Part shown: positions 9,370-18,978 of the stretch, piece by piece
Layout of the letters: every line of letters starts with the position of its first letter
Position numbering within the stretch: the stretch's first letter is position 1
DNA from: Pantoea sp. CCBC3-3-1
GTDB lineage: Bacteria; Pseudomonadota; Gammaproteobacteria; Enterobacterales; Enterobacteriaceae
Length of the DNA: 64,000 bases
Reading direction: 5' to 3'
Assembly (NCBI RefSeq): GCF_007981265.1
Contig: NZ_CP034363.1
Location: forward strand, 3,224,001-3,288,000
Position numbers and translations under genes: made by a program
The notes under the pieces: model-generated
Told to the model about the DNA's origin: nothing
Seen by the model: the letters and a program-made list of their open reading frames with translations, nothing else
Databases searched by the model: none

Positions 9370-10157
9370 GCCATCGCCTCCGGATGTAAACGAGACAATT
9401 CATCAAGAAACAACGGCACGAAGGTGCCTGGCCCGCCCGCTGTGGCAGCAGCCTTTTCTCCGGCCAGGCTCATCAAACGGCAAGCGCTGGCGGTATGAAC
9501 CAGCCTGTCACCTGGCAGCGCGGTAAAACCGGCAACCACCGCTGAGAGCGCGCAGCCCGTTCCTACCACCCGCGTCATTAATGCCGAGCCGCCTGGCACG
9601 GCCAGAATGCGGAGCCCATCGGTAATGAAATCGATCTCGCCCGTCACCGCAATCACCGCCCCGGTTGATTTAGCCAGCAGCGTGGCCGCCTCCAGCGCGG
9701 CAGAGGAGTCGTGGAGGCTATCCACACCTCGCCCGGAAACCGTCTGACGAGCCAGCGCCATAATTTCCGAAGCATTGCCACGAACGGCGGCCGGACGGTA
9801 TTCCAGCAGCTGCTGGCAGAAGTCACTACGGAAAGTTAAGGCGCCCACTGCCACCGGATCCAGCGTCCAGGGACGCCCGGCTTTTACGGCGCTTTTAACG
9901 GCGGTAAGCATCGCCTCACTGCGCGCCGCTGTTAACGTTCCGACGTTGATCAGTACGGCATCCGCAATAGCGCTGAACTCCCGGGCTTCAGAGGGTTCGA
10001 TAACCATGGCAGGAGAAGCGCCAAGCGCCAGCAAAACGTTGGCGGTAAAGGATTGCACCACATCGTTGGTCAGGCAGTGGATCAGCGGTGAAGCCTGGTG
10101 AAAAAGATTTAAAGAAGGCGCAGCCATCGCTGCCGTAAAGCGAGAAGGTTGGATCAA
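9366..10157 (-). CDS. thiM: Hydroxyethylthiazole kinase ThiM
   Basis: A 263-residue kinase that phosphorylates hydroxyethylthiazole in thiamin salvage. Motifs include [11 protein letters not shown] near residues 24-34, GNASEIMAL and the C-terminal [13 protein letters not shown] anion hole. The start is taken as TTG at 10157 because GGGAG (10165-10169) lies 7 nt upstream, ideal spacing; the first in-frame ATG is ten codons later with no comparable site. It is the first gene of thiM-thiD and lies 48 nt below the THI riboswitch, which should control both genes by hiding the ribosome site when TPP is bound. Confidence 0.94.
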   Translation of the reverse strand: MIQPSRFTAAMAAPSLNLFHQASPLIHCLTNDVVQSFTANVLLALGASPAMVIEPSEAREFSAIADAVLINVGTLTAARSEAMLTAVKSAVKAGRPWTLDPVAVGALTFRSDFCQQLLEYRPAAVRGNASEIMALARQTVSGRGVDSLHDSSAALEAATLLAKSTGAVIAVTGEIDFITDGLRILAVPGGSALMTRVVGTGCALSAVVAGFTALPGDRLVHTASACRLMSLAGEKAAATAGGPGTFVPLFLDELSRLHPEAMA

Positions 10158-10205
10158 AATAAGACTCCCAACCGGCGTACAAGAAGGCGATGCGGTTGGG
10201 CATCT

Positions 10206-10291
10206 GACTTCCCTCCGCTGGCATTATCCAGTTCAGGTTCAACGGGTTTTTCTCAGCCCTTTCTTTGGAAAGAAACGGCACCCCGAGTCAT
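10206..10291 (-). promoter_or_regulatory. TPP riboswitch (THI element) upstream of thiM
   Basis: Read on the minus strand the segment holds the THI-box order: ACTCGGGGTGCC, then GGCTGAGAAA, then ACCCGTTGAACCTGA, then GGATAATGCCAGCG and GGGAAGT. These are the conserved pyrimidine- and pyrophosphate-sensing arms. It sits 48 nt before the thiM start with no U-run terminator between, which suggests translational control as for E. coli thiM. Confidence 0.97.
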
Positions 10292-10631
10292 AGTGCAAGC
10301 TTTGCAGCATAAGGAAGCGGCTGGATTAACGCAAGTTTTACCTCATCCTGCCGTTTCGCCTAAGAAACAGCTGAAGCTATTACAAGAAGAACACATGAAT
10401 CTCACAAATAAAATAGTCGACCTGTCAATATAAATATATTTGCAACCTGCCTAACATTAACTGGAAGCATTAATCATAAAACTAAACTAACGCGCCAGTT
10501 TAATACTTATTAAATCGGCACAAAAGGTGGCTTTAAAAAAATCACATGGCAAACTTAATCAGTAATAAGATAATTCTTATTGCTGTACGCACCAAAGATA
10601 TTTGCAACATGCCGATTACAAAGGGAATTAA
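10292..10631. other. AT-rich intergenic region between thiM riboswitch and the autotransporter gene
   Basis: About 340 bp without a convincing gene. It must hold the thiM promoter (minus strand) and the autotransporter promoter (plus strand). It is visibly richer in A/T than the flanking genes, especially 10400-10620, as is common upstream of horizontally acquired surface proteins. I could not fix -35/-10 boxes with confidence. Confidence 0.5.
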
Positions 10632-13600
10632 ATGAAGCTTAAGTTTCTTGCTATTTTTTGCTGCAATTTCTTTGCCGCCACGTCCGTTCTTGCTGGCGTG
10701 ATGCGGGAAGATGTCGCCGTTCAGGAATACCGCGACTTTGCTGAAAACCTTGGGAAATATGCGGTTGGCAGAGAAAATATTGAAGTTTTTAAAACCGACG
10801 GCACTTCTGCAGGCATACTTGATTATCCGATGCCTGATTTTGGTGCTGTTGTCTCCGGCGGCTACGCTACGCTTTTCTCTGCCTCTTACCTTGCCAGCGT
10901 ACAGCATAATACCGGTTATAAAACCGTTGATTTTGGCAATAACGCCAAATACAAAACGATCTATAAATTGATTAATCGCAATGAATATGACGTGCGCGAT
11001 TTTCATCTGCCTCGTTTAAATAAGGTTGTCACTGAAGCTGCCGCCATCCCTTCCGTGGTTGGCACGGAATTACGCGAAAATCCAGATCGCTATACCTGGT
11101 ACGCCCGGGTGGGCGCGGGTACGCAATTTCAGGTTGATGCCGAAACACAAGAGCTGGTGCAACTGGCGGGCGCTTACAGCTGGAAAACCGGCGGTACCAT
11201 GACCAATCCCACTTTCGAAAACTGGCGCCTGCGGTGGTACAACTACAGCCCGGATGATCCCAACGTGCAGCCGTTGGACAGTGCCAGCCGGGGCGGCGAC
11301 AGCGGCAGCCCAATGCTGGTTTATGATAATGTCGATAAAGTCTGGAAACTGGCAGGCGTATTAACCAGCGGTGGTAACGACGGGCCTTATAATCTGCGTT
11401 CATATATTTTATTTGTGCAGGATGCTTTTGTTGAGCAAGTGATGGCGGCCAATGTCGATCCCGATATTACTGATAGCAGCGCCGAGGGCATTATTAACTG
11501 GGATCCAAATGCCATTACCCAAGGGGCTAAAAGCTGGCTGTGGCATGGCACTGATAAAACGCTGCCCACCGATGCCACTAACGAAGAATTAGATGCCACG
11601 AAAGATCTCCGTTTTAACGGCGAAGGCGGCACTCTGGTTTTAAACCAGGCGGTTAATCATGGCGCTGCCAAACTTCAGTTTTCCAATAATTATCAGGTTA
11701 AATCGGCAGAGGGCCAGAATAACAGCTGGGTCGGCGGTGGTATCGAAGTTGATGCAGACAAGACCGTACTCTGGCAGGTAAATGGCCTTGCTGGCGATGT
11801 GCTGCATAAAATCGGTGACGGCACGCTGCATATTAATGCGACAGGCGCAAACAGCGGTGGATTAAACGTGGGTGCCGGGACCGTTATCCTCGATCAGCAG
11901 GCCGATGCAAACGGCTTAAAGCAGGCCTTTTCTACCCTGACGCTGGTTAGCGGTCGTCCGGTGGTGGTGCTGGCGGATAAAGATCAGATTAACACCAAAA
12001 ATATTCAGTTTGGCTATCGCGGCGGGACGCTGGATATTAACGGCAACGGCTTAACTTTTGCAGAAATTAACCATAACGATAATGGTGCAAAAATTGTTAA
12101 CCGCAACCTGGATAAAACCGGCGTCGTCACGCTGTATGGCAATGGTTTCAACTTTCCTGGACATATCGGCGAACAGAATAGCGGCAAACTAAATCTTTCC
12201 TATTACGCATCAGACAGCGCTTACCGTGCAACACTGTCCGGTGGGGCCGATGTGGAAACGCTGGCGGTGAAGCGCGGTGAGCTGATTTTGTCAGGCCAGC
12301 AAACGCTGCATGCCGGTAACGTATTCTACAGCGACGACTGGAGCGAGCAGTCTTACCTGACAAACAAGACTAATGTGCTCTCGGGTGCAGCATTAACGGT
12401 GAGCGATCATGCCATTTTAGACGGGACGATCTCTGTCGCAGACAATGCCAGCCTGACTCTTTATGCCCATACTCTGCTTTCAGGTAGCCTGACGCTGGCA
12501 GGAACGGACAGCGTGCTGACGGCGGATATTACCGAACGTGAAAGCAGCGTAGAAGGTCTGTCATCCATGATTACGGCAGATATTAGCGGCAACGGTAAGT
12601 TGGTAAAAAGCGGTGAAGGTGTCTTACTCGCTGAAGGGGATATTACCACCGCTGGGGATATCGAATTAGAAGCAGGCACGTTGGCGCTAAATGGCAATGT
12701 GGCCCCTTCTGTCAATATGGCAAGCGGTACCGTGCTGGCGGGTAGCGGAACGCTACAGACGGTAAATGCAAGCCAGGGATCAACCCTCTATCCTGGCGCT
12801 TTATATGCCGAAACGGCGAATTACTCGACGCTGAGTCTGGCTAATCTGAATACCAGCGGTACGGTGAATCTGGCACTGAACAGCGCTTTCAATCGCAATG
12901 CGACCGACAAGTTGCTGATTGCCGGAGACATCAACGATGGCGACTCTGTTATGGTTAGCATTAACAGTCTGAGTAGCTGGACGGACAGTGACAGCAACGC
13001 CAACGGCACGGCCGATAATACGGAAGGCGTATCGATTATTCAGGTTGGCGGAAATTCGTCAAAAGATCGTTTCAAACTGGCGGGTGACTATGTTGCCAGC
13101 GGCGCATGGGCTTATGGCCTGTATGCATTTGCTCCGGGAAGCGCGGCGGAAAGCGAGCGCGAAGTCAGCGGTAGCGGCAGTCAATATTGGGATTATCGCC
13201 TGCAAAACGTTCTGTTATCCGAAGGCAGCAATAGCGAGCCGGAAGCGCCTGCGGAAGAAACCCCGATCGTCACGCCAGAAGCACCAGCCGAAGAAGCGCC
13301 AATCGTCACGCCGGAAGCGCCTGCCGAAGAAACGCCAATCGTCACGCCAGAAGCACCAGCCGAAGAAACGCCGATCGTGACGCCGGAAGCGCCTGCGGAA
13401 GAAGCGCCAATCGTCACGCCGGAAGCGCCTCCGGAAGAAGCGCCAATCGTCACGCCGGAAGCGTCTGCGGAAGAAACCCCAGCCGCAACGCCGGAAGCGC
13501 CTGCCGAAGAAACGCCAGTCGTCACGCCGGAAGCGCCTGCCGAAGAAACGCCAATCGTAACGCCAGAAGCACCTGTGGAAGAAACCCCGATCGTGACGCC

Positions 13601-14693
13601 GGAAGCACCTGCCGAAGAAACCCCGATCGTGACGCCGGAAGCGCCTGCGGAAGAAACCCCAGCCGCAACGCCAGAAGCACCAGCCGAAGAAACCCCGGCC
13701 GCAACGCCTGCGGAAAAGGAACCGCCTCAGCCTGCAAAACCGACGCGACGCGCGGTGACGCCGCAGGTTCCGGCTTATATTTCCCTGCCCTCCGCGCTGT
13801 TCCGGGCAGAAGAACAGCTGGCCATGTTATTCAAAGAGAGCGCGCTGGATAGCGCGAAAGAAGGCCACTCTCGCTTTTTCCTGTTCGGCTACCGCGGTGA
13901 TGATAATTACCAATCGGGCAACAGTTTTATGCAGTATGGCTACAACTATAAAAGCCAGTACAAAGGCTGGATGATGGGCACAACGCTGGCGGCCTGGCAT
14001 AACGATCGGCAGTCGCTGAATGTAAGCGGCGCATGGTCAAAAGGCGATCTGAGCTTTAAGCCTTCCGCCGCAGATGGCGTCAGCCAGGGTAACGTTGACA
14101 GCAATGCGCTGAACCTGATGCTCTCCTGGCACTATGAGGACTATTATCTTAACCTGCTGTCCGGCTATGGCTGGTCCAAAGGCACTATTTCGACCCGTTT
14201 GCGCGGCACCGCAGCATCACCCAACGTTAAGCAATTTTTTGGTGAGGCAGAAGCCGGTAAATATATTCAATCAGGCGCGCACAGGTTTCGGCCTTATGCT
14301 GGCTATCGTCAGCAGCAGATGCGGATAGCCAACTTTACCGATGTCGATCGGGCTCAGGTTAGCTATCAGCAACAGCGACGTGAAGCCTGGATTGGCGGGC
14401 TGGCTTACGACTACACCCTACCCGCAGGAAAATTAGGCACGCTGCGCCTGGGTACGGACGTGAACCTTGCAGTCAGGCCAAATAATCAGGGTAAAGTGGT
14501 GATAGGCAACGGGCAGAGCAGTAAGGACTTCCACACCGGAAACGGCGGAAACAGCCTGAATATCAAGACCGAAGGCCGGCTGGAGATAAACAAAGATATC
14601 GCCCTGACAACGCAGGTGCGCCATCAGCGTAAGCTGCAACAGGAAGGTGCTAACGACTGGCTGTTTGCCGGCGGTATCAACATCAGTTTCTAG
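10632..14693 (+). CDS. S6-family serine-protease autotransporter with a 13-unit Pro/Glu-rich repeat linker
   Basis: A 1353-residue type Va autotransporter. Residues 1-21 are an ordinary Sec signal peptide (cleavage near SVLA-G), without the extended signal region common in SPATEs. The S6 (IgA1-protease-like) domain shows His92 in SVQHNTGYKTVDFG, Asp123 (or Asp120) before FHLPRLNKVVTE and Ser224 in GGDSGSP, so the triad looks intact. Residues ~300-865 are beta-helix-like passenger repeats rich in G, N, T and L. Residues 870-1025 are thirteen tandem 12-mers of type PEAPAEETPIVT. Residues ~1070-1353 form the beta-barrel ending in ISF with terminal Phe. AAGGGA lies 5 nt before the ATG. It should secrete a protease to the cell surface or outside; the target is unknown. 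Confidence 0.93.
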   Translation: MKLKFLAIFCCNFFAATSVLAGVMREDVAVQEYRDFAENLGKYAVGRENIEVFKTDGTSAGILDYPMPDFGAVVSGGYATLFSASYLASVQHNTGYKTVDFGNNAKYKTIYKLINRNEYDVRDFHLPRLNKVVTEAAAIPSVVGTELRENPDRYTWYARVGAGTQFQVDAETQELVQLAGAYSWKTGGTMTNPTFENWRLRWYNYSPDDPNVQPLDSASRGGDSGSPMLVYDNVDKVWKLAGVLTSGGNDGPYNLRSYILFVQDAFVEQVMAANVDPDITDSSAEGIINWDPNAITQGAKSWLWHGTDKTLPTDATNEELDATKDLRFNGEGGTLVLNQAVNHGAAKLQFSNNYQVKSAEGQNNSWVGGGIEVDADKTVLWQVNGLAGDVLHKIGDGTLHINATGANSGGLNVGAGTVILDQQADANGLKQAFSTLTLVSGRPVVVLADKDQINTKNIQFGYRGGTLDINGNGLTFAEINHNDNGAKIVNRNLDKTGVVTLYGNGFNFPGHIGEQNSGKLNLSYYASDSAYRATLSGGADVETLAVKRGELILSGQQTLHAGNVFYSDDWSEQSYLTNKTNVLSGAALTVSDHAILDGTISVADNASLTLYAHTLLSGSLTLAGTDSVLTADITERESSVEGLSSMITADISGNGKLVKSGEGVLLAEGDITTAGDIELEAGTLALNGNVAPSVNMASGTVLAGSGTLQTVNASQGSTLYPGALYAETANYSTLSLANLNTSGTVNLALNSAFNRNATDKLLIAGDINDGDSVMVSINSLSSWTDSDSNANGTADNTEGVSIIQVGGNSSKDRFKLAGDYVASGAWAYGLYAFAPGSAAESEREVSGSGSQYWDYRLQNVLLSEGSNSEPEAPAEETPIVTPEAPAEEAPIVTPEAPAEETPIVTPEAPAEETPIVTPEAPAEEAPIVTPEAPPEEAPIVTPEASAEETPAATPEAPAEETPVVTPEAPAEETPIVTPEAPVEETPIVTPEAPAEETPIVTPEAPAEETPAATPEAPAEETPAATPAEKEPPQPAKPTRRAVTPQVPAYISLPSALFRAEEQLAMLFKESALDSAKEGHSRFFLFGYRGDDNYQSGNSFMQYGYNYKSQYKGWMMGTTLAAWHNDRQSLNVSGAWSKGDLSFKPSAADGVSQGNVDSNALNLMLSWHYEDYYLNLLSGYGWSKGTISTRLRGTAASPNVKQFFGEAEAGKYIQSGAHRFRPYAGYRQQQMRIANFTDVDRAQVSYQQQRREAWIGGLAYDYTLPAGKLGTLRLGTDVNLAVRPNNQGKVVIGNGQSSKDFHTGNGGNSLNIKTEGRLEINKDIALTTQVRHQRKLQQEGANDWLFAGGINISF
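13239..13706 (+). repeat. Thirteen tandem 36-bp repeats in the autotransporter gene
   Basis: Thirteen consecutive 36-bp units, each encoding PEAPAEETPIVT or a close variant (AEEAPIVT, AEETPAAT, PPEEAPIVT, VEETPIVT, SAEETPAAT). Because 36 is a multiple of three, gain or loss of units keeps the frame. The array separates the passenger from the membrane-anchored barrel. Confidence 0.97.
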
Positions 14694-14704
14694 CCTAAAA
14701 CCCC

Positions 14705-14743
14705 ACCCGCTCCCCGTTCCATCGGGTAGCGGGTTTCCCTTTC
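14705..14743 (+). terminator. Probable terminator of the autotransporter gene
   Basis: ACCCGCT (14705-14711) and AGCGGGT (14728-14734) pair around a 16-nt loop and are followed by a pyrimidine run TTCCCTTTC, 11 bp past the stop codon. Confidence 0.6.
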
Positions 14744-14837
14744 CCCCGGAAATCCCCGATGTTCCCCTCTGAAAGTTTTTGCTAAAGTTCCTCCGATCCC
14801 CTGAAAAAAGCCCGACCACAGAACAACGAGAAGCAAC

Positions 14838-15095
14838 ATGACAAGACCGCTTAACGAGCAGTACGGTATTAGCGTTGCCGCCCTGCAAATGCTGAATTAT
14901 TTACAGCAAATCGCCCGTGGCGATCGCTCGTTCACCATTCGTGATACCACACTTAACAACCGCTGCAACGTTACGCCGCCGGATAACTTCACCCTGCTCG
15001 ATCAGCTGTTTGAAGCCGGAAAAATTGATTATGAATACCGTGGCACCGGCATTGAAGGCGAACGCCATGTGAAACCTGTTTGGGGATCAAGATGA
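14838..15095 (+). CDS. Small conserved-looking protein of unknown function
   Basis: An 85-residue protein that I do not recognise. It has no signal peptide or membrane helix. Residues 1-30 are predicted helical (EQYGISVAALQMLNYLQQIA) and the middle carries SFTIRDTTLNNRCNVTP, then an amphipathic helix; the overall shape could be a small winged-helix-like or regulatory fold, but this is only a guess. Its stop overlaps the start of the acetyltransferase gene as ATGA (15092-15095), so the two are translationally coupled. A weak GAGAAG stretch precedes the ATG. The coupling supports it being real. Confidence 0.7.
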   Translation: MTRPLNEQYGISVAALQMLNYLQQIARGDRSFTIRDTTLNNRCNVTPPDNFTLLDQLFEAGKIDYEYRGTGIEGERHVKPVWGSR

Positions 15096-15517
15096 TTGTT
15101 ATCCGCGCCTTCACCGAAGCCGATCGTCCGTTTTTACGCACGCTATTTCTGGCGGCCCGAAAGGCAAACTGGCACTGGCTCGATGGCGAAGAGTGGCGGC
15201 TGGAGGACTTTGACCGCGTCACGCTTGGCGAACGGATTCTGGTAGCTGAAGAAGAAGGACACCGTAAAGGATTCGCTGCTTTGCTGCCTGCCGACAACTT
15301 TCTGCACAGTCTGTTTGTCGATCCAGCCTGTCAGGGCCAGGGCATCGGCAGTGCTTTACTTCAGGCTGTACAACGCAGTTTCACCTCAACCGGCGCGTTA
15401 AAATGCCTGAAAGCTAACGCCCATGCTCTCGCTTTTTATCAGCGGCACGGCTGGAAAAGAGTGGGCAGCGGCGAGGGCGAACAGGGAGAATATCTGTTAC
15501 TGCACTATGTGCTTTGA
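15092..15517 (+). CDS. GNAT-family N-acetyltransferase
   Basis: A 141-residue single-domain GNAT enzyme. The acetyl-CoA-binding motif A is seen as LFVDPACQGQGIGSALLQ (Q/R-x-x-G-x-G/A pattern QGQGIG) around residues 75-92, followed by the C-terminal ALAFYQRHGWKRVG typical of the family. It transfers an acetyl group from acetyl-CoA to an amine; the substrate cannot be predicted. ATG 15092 overlaps the stop of the 85-residue gene by 4 bp; an earlier in-frame start at 15080 would only extend the overlap and is less likely. Confidence 0.9.
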   Translation: MIVIRAFTEADRPFLRTLFLAARKANWHWLDGEEWRLEDFDRVTLGERILVAEEEGHRKGFAALLPADNFLHSLFVDPACQGQGIGSALLQAVQRSFTSTGALKCLKANAHALAFYQRHGWKRVGSGEGEQGEYLLLHYVL

Positions 15518-15541
15518 CGGCGTAAAGCGGCTGGACATAAC

Positions 15542-15561
15542 AGCCCGGCGTTCACCGGGCT
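15542..15561. terminator. Bidirectional terminator hairpin between the acetyltransferase gene and mrp
   Basis: AGCCCGG (15542-15548) and CCGGGCT (15555-15561) form a perfect 7-bp stem with a 6-nt loop in the 50-bp convergent gap. No long U-run on either side, so strength is uncertain. Confidence 0.55.
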
Positions 15562-15567
15562 GCACGA

Positions 15568-16680
15568 TTACACTGCGCGGAAGGAAATGTCGCCAGGAAT
15601 GACTTCGCCTTCCCAGTAAAGCTGTGCGGCAACAAGGCCTGCCAGCTGACGATAGAGGTAGGTGAATTCGCTGTCAGGGCGGCGAATGACGGTGGGCTGT
15701 CCATCGTCCAAATCTTCGCGCAGGGTAATGTGTAGCGGAAGCTGGCTAAGCAAACGAGTTTGATACTGTTCCGCCAGCCGTTGTGCCCCGCCGCTGCCAA
15801 AAATCGGTTCGTGATGGCCGCAGTTGCTGCAAATATGCATGCTCATGTTTTCAACTATACCCAATACCGGCACGTTGACCTTTTCAAACATCACGATCCC
15901 TTTTCGTGCATCGATGAGCGCAATATCCTGCGGCGTAGTGACAACGACAGCCCCGGTCACCGGCACGTTCTGCGCCAGCGTCAGCTGGATATCACCGGTG
16001 CCCGGCGGCATATCCAGTACCAGGTAATCCAGCTCGGGCCAGAGCGTTTCGTTAAGCAGCTGCATCAGCGCTTTGCTGGCCATCGGCCCGCGCCACACCA
16101 TGGCGTTATCGTCCGTCACCAGATAACCAATCGAGTTGGTTGCCAGGCCATGGGCCATGATCGGAGCCATATGCGTGCCGTCGGGCGAGGTTGGCCGCTC
16201 ATCGGTAGTGCCGAGCATATCGGGTACGGACGGGCCATAGATATCCGCGTCCAGCAGCCCGACCTTCGCACCTTCGGCAGCCAGCGCCAGCGCCAGGTTA
16301 ACGGCGGTGCTGGATTTCCCTACCCCCCCTTTGCCAGAACTGACGGCGATAATGTTTTTGACGCCGTTAACGCCCGCCTGGTTTTTTACCCGCTTCAGCG
16401 TGGCGATATCGTGGTTCAAACGCCAGCTGATGGCCGTAGCGCCGGTCAGACGCAGTAGTTCAGCGCTCGCGCTCTCTTTCAACGCCTCAAACCCACTGTG
16501 CCAGGCAAAAGGCATGGCAAGATCGATATGCAGCGTATTATCCAGCATCGCGCAGTGATGCAATGCTTTCAGCGCGGTCAGATTCTTTTTCAGCGTCGGA
16601 TGTTCAAATGCGGTCAAAACGCCCATCACCATGGCGCGCAGCGCTTCCGGTGAGTGCTGACTCTGGGATTGAGAGGTCAT
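15568..16680 (-). CDS. apbC: Iron-sulfur cluster carrier protein Mrp/ApbC
   Basis: A 370-residue P-loop ATPase that carries [4Fe-4S] clusters to apo-proteins, also needed for thiamin synthesis in Salmonella. Residues ~10-85 are a MIP18/DUF59-like domain; the deviant Walker A GKGGVGKS is at 116-123; the cluster-holding CxxC is Cys284/Cys287 in MHICSNCGHHEP. AAGGAG lies 7 nt upstream of the ATG. It is divergent from metG, the same neighbourhood as in E. coli. Confidence 0.96.
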   Translation of the reverse strand: MTSQSQSQHSPEALRAMVMGVLTAFEHPTLKKNLTALKALHHCAMLDNTLHIDLAMPFAWHSGFEALKESASAELLRLTGATAISWRLNHDIATLKRVKNQAGVNGVKNIIAVSSGKGGVGKSSTAVNLALALAAEGAKVGLLDADIYGPSVPDMLGTTDERPTSPDGTHMAPIMAHGLATNSIGYLVTDDNAMVWRGPMASKALMQLLNETLWPELDYLVLDMPPGTGDIQLTLAQNVPVTGAVVVTTPQDIALIDARKGIVMFEKVNVPVLGIVENMSMHICSNCGHHEPIFGSGGAQRLAEQYQTRLLSQLPLHITLREDLDDGQPTVIRRPDSEFTYLYRQLAGLVAAQLYWEGEVIPGDISFRAV

Positions 16681-16847
16681 CCCGGCTCCTTTTTTTGATT
16701 AGGTTTTACCTGAGAGCATATCAGATGTGACTCAACGTGTTGAGAAAGGCTAAATATCGGTGCGGGCCGCGCGGGATGGTTTACGCAGGGAGGGCCTTTC
16801 GGGTAACATCGTAACCCCTATTTTAATCAGGTATAGCAAGTCTCACT

Positions 16848-18881
16848 ATGACTCAAGTCGCGAAAAAAATATTGGTAACGTGCGCACTCCCGTACGCCAA
16901 CGGTTCTATCCATCTCGGCCACATGCTCGAGCATATCCAGGCAGATATTTGGGTCCGTTACCAGCGAATGCGCGGCAACCAGGTTTACTTCATCTGTGCG
17001 GACGATGCGCACGGTACGCCAATCATGCTGAAAGCTCAGCAGATGGGTATTGCTCCCGAGCAGATGATTGCCGAAATGAGTCAGGAGCATCAGACTGATT
17101 TTGCTGGCTTTAACATCAGCTATGACAACTACCACTCAACGCACAGCGACGAAAACCGCGAGCTGTCCGAGCTGATCTATACCCGTCTGAAAGAAAACGG
17201 CTTTATTAAAAACCGCACTATTTCTCAGCTCTACGATCCGGAAAAAGGCATGTTCCTGCCGGACCGTTTCGTCAAAGGCACCTGTCCGAAGTGTAAAGCC
17301 CCGGACCAGTACGGTGACAACTGCGAAGTGTGCAGCGCAACTTACAGCCCGACCGAGCTGATCGATCCGAAGTCCGTGGTGTCCGGCGCTACGCCGGTAA
17401 TGCGTGATTCCGAGCACTTCTTCTTCGATCTGCCAGAATTCAGCGCCATGTTGCAAGCCTGGACGCGTTCAGGCGCGTTGCAGGAGCAGGTTGCGAATAA
17501 AATGCAGGAATGGTTCGAGTCTGGCCTGCAACAGTGGGATATCTCCCGCGATGCGCCGTACTTTGGCTTTGAAATTCCTGGCGCGCCGGGCAAATATTTC
17601 TACGTCTGGCTGGATGCGCCTATTGGCTATATGGGCTCGTTCAAGAACCTGTGCGACAAGCGCGGCGACATCGACTTTGACGCCTTCTGGCAGAAAGATT
17701 CCGATGCCGATCTTTACCACTTTATCGGTAAAGATATCGTGTACTTCCACAGCCTGTTCTGGCCGGCCATGCTGGAAGGCAGTAACTTCCGTAAGCCAAC
17801 TAACCTGTTCGTTCATGGTTACGTCACCGTCAACGGCGCGAAGATGTCAAAATCGCGCGGCACCTTTATCAAGGCCAGCACCTGGCTTAACCATCTGGAT
17901 GCCGACAGCCTGCGCTATTACTACGCGGCCAAGCTCTCTTCACGCATCGACGATATTGACCTGAACCTGGAAGATTTTGTTCAGCGTGTGAATGCCGATA
18001 TCGTTAACAAAGTGGTTAACCTGGCGTCGCGTAATGCGGGCTTTATCAACAAACGTTTTGACGGCAAGCTTTCTGCTGAACTGGCCGATCCGGCACTGTA
18101 TCAGACCTTTATCGATGCGCAGGTTAGCATTGCAGAAGCCTGGAACAGCCGCGAATTCAGCCGTGCGATCCGTGAAATCATGGCGATGGCCGATGTTGCC
18201 AACCGCTACGTTGACGAGCAGGCACCTTGGGTAGTCGCGAAACAGGAAGGCCGCGATGCCGACCTGCAGGCAATCTGCTCAATGGGTATCAACATGTTCC
18301 GCGTGCTGATGACCTGGCTGGCACCGGTTATGCCATCGCTAACCGAACGTGCCGAAGCGTTCCTCAATCAGCAGCTGAGTTGGGAAGGTACTGAGCAGCC
18401 GCTGCTGGACCACACTATTTCAGCCTTTAAAGCGCTGTACAGCCGTGTGGAAATGGACAAGGTCAATGCGCTGATCGAAGCCTCGAAAGAAGATGCCGCG
18501 GCGGCCAACAAACCGGCGCTGACCGGGCCGCTGGCTGATGATCCCATCGCGGACACCATCACCTTTGATGACTTTGCCAAAGTGGACATGCGTATTGCGC
18601 TCATCCAGAACGCCGAGTTTGTGGAAGGCTCCGATAAGCTGCTGCGTTTAACGCTGGACATCGGCGGCGAAACCCGCAATATCTTCTCCGGCATCCGTAC
18701 GGCCTATCCCGATCCTTCCGTGCTGGTCGGCCGCCTGACGATGATGGTCGCTAACCTGGCGCCGCGTAAAATGCGTTTTGGCATCTCTGAAGGTATGGTG
18801 ATGGCCGCGGGTCCTGGCGGTAAGGATATCTTCCTGCTTTCGCCTGACAGCGGTGCCCAGCCTGGTATGCAGGTTAAATAA
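16848..18881 (+). CDS. metG: Methionyl-tRNA synthetase MetG
   Basis: 677 residues, exactly the E. coli length. Class I synthetase that charges tRNA-Met and initiator tRNA. HIGH-type motif HLGH at 22-25 after PYANGSI; zinc knuckle CPKC...CEVC at ~146-162; KMSKS near residue 333 in [13 protein letters not shown]-terminal tRNA-binding/dimerisation domain ~575-677 ([13 protein letters not shown]). Essential cytoplasmic enzyme. It lies 167 bp from the divergent mrp gene. Confidence 0.98.
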   Translation: MTQVAKKILVTCALPYANGSIHLGHMLEHIQADIWVRYQRMRGNQVYFICADDAHGTPIMLKAQQMGIAPEQMIAEMSQEHQTDFAGFNISYDNYHSTHSDENRELSELIYTRLKENGFIKNRTISQLYDPEKGMFLPDRFVKGTCPKCKAPDQYGDNCEVCSATYSPTELIDPKSVVSGATPVMRDSEHFFFDLPEFSAMLQAWTRSGALQEQVANKMQEWFESGLQQWDISRDAPYFGFEIPGAPGKYFYVWLDAPIGYMGSFKNLCDKRGDIDFDAFWQKDSDADLYHFIGKDIVYFHSLFWPAMLEGSNFRKPTNLFVHGYVTVNGAKMSKSRGTFIKASTWLNHLDADSLRYYYAAKLSSRIDDIDLNLEDFVQRVNADIVNKVVNLASRNAGFINKRFDGKLSAELADPALYQTFIDAQVSIAEAWNSREFSRAIREIMAMADVANRYVDEQAPWVVAKQEGRDADLQAICSMGINMFRVLMTWLAPVMPSLTERAEAFLNQQLSWEGTEQPLLDHTISAFKALYSRVEMDKVNALIEASKEDAAAANKPALTGPLADDPIADTITFDDFAKVDMRIALIQNAEFVEGSDKLLRLTLDIGGETRNIFSGIRTAYPDPSVLVGRLTMMVANLAPRKMRFGISEGMVMAAGPGGKDIFLLSPDSGAQPGMQVK

Positions 18882-18894
18882 CCTCAGGGTTCAC

Positions 18895-18916
18895 AGCACG
18901 GGCAGTCGCCCGTGCT
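18895..18916 (+). terminator. metG terminator hairpin
   Basis: AGCACGGGC (18895-18903) pairs perfectly with GCCCGTGCT (18908-18916) around the loop AGTC, 13 bp after the metG stop. The following sequence is only moderately T-rich. Confidence 0.7.
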
Positions 18917-18978
18917 CATATGTTTGCCTGAACGCTGTTATCCTTCTAAGGATAGGTTCGGAAAAACAGGAGATTTTC

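Noticed and set aside
13239..13706. CRISPR-like periodic repeats of 36 bp
   Set aside because: The units are directly adjacent without spacers and are in frame inside a coding sequence; no cas genes are present.
13193..13737. Glycine/serine-rich and other open frames opposite the autotransporter repeats
   Set aside because: They are reading-frame shadows of the 36-bp repeat array; their repetitiveness simply reflects the coding strand.
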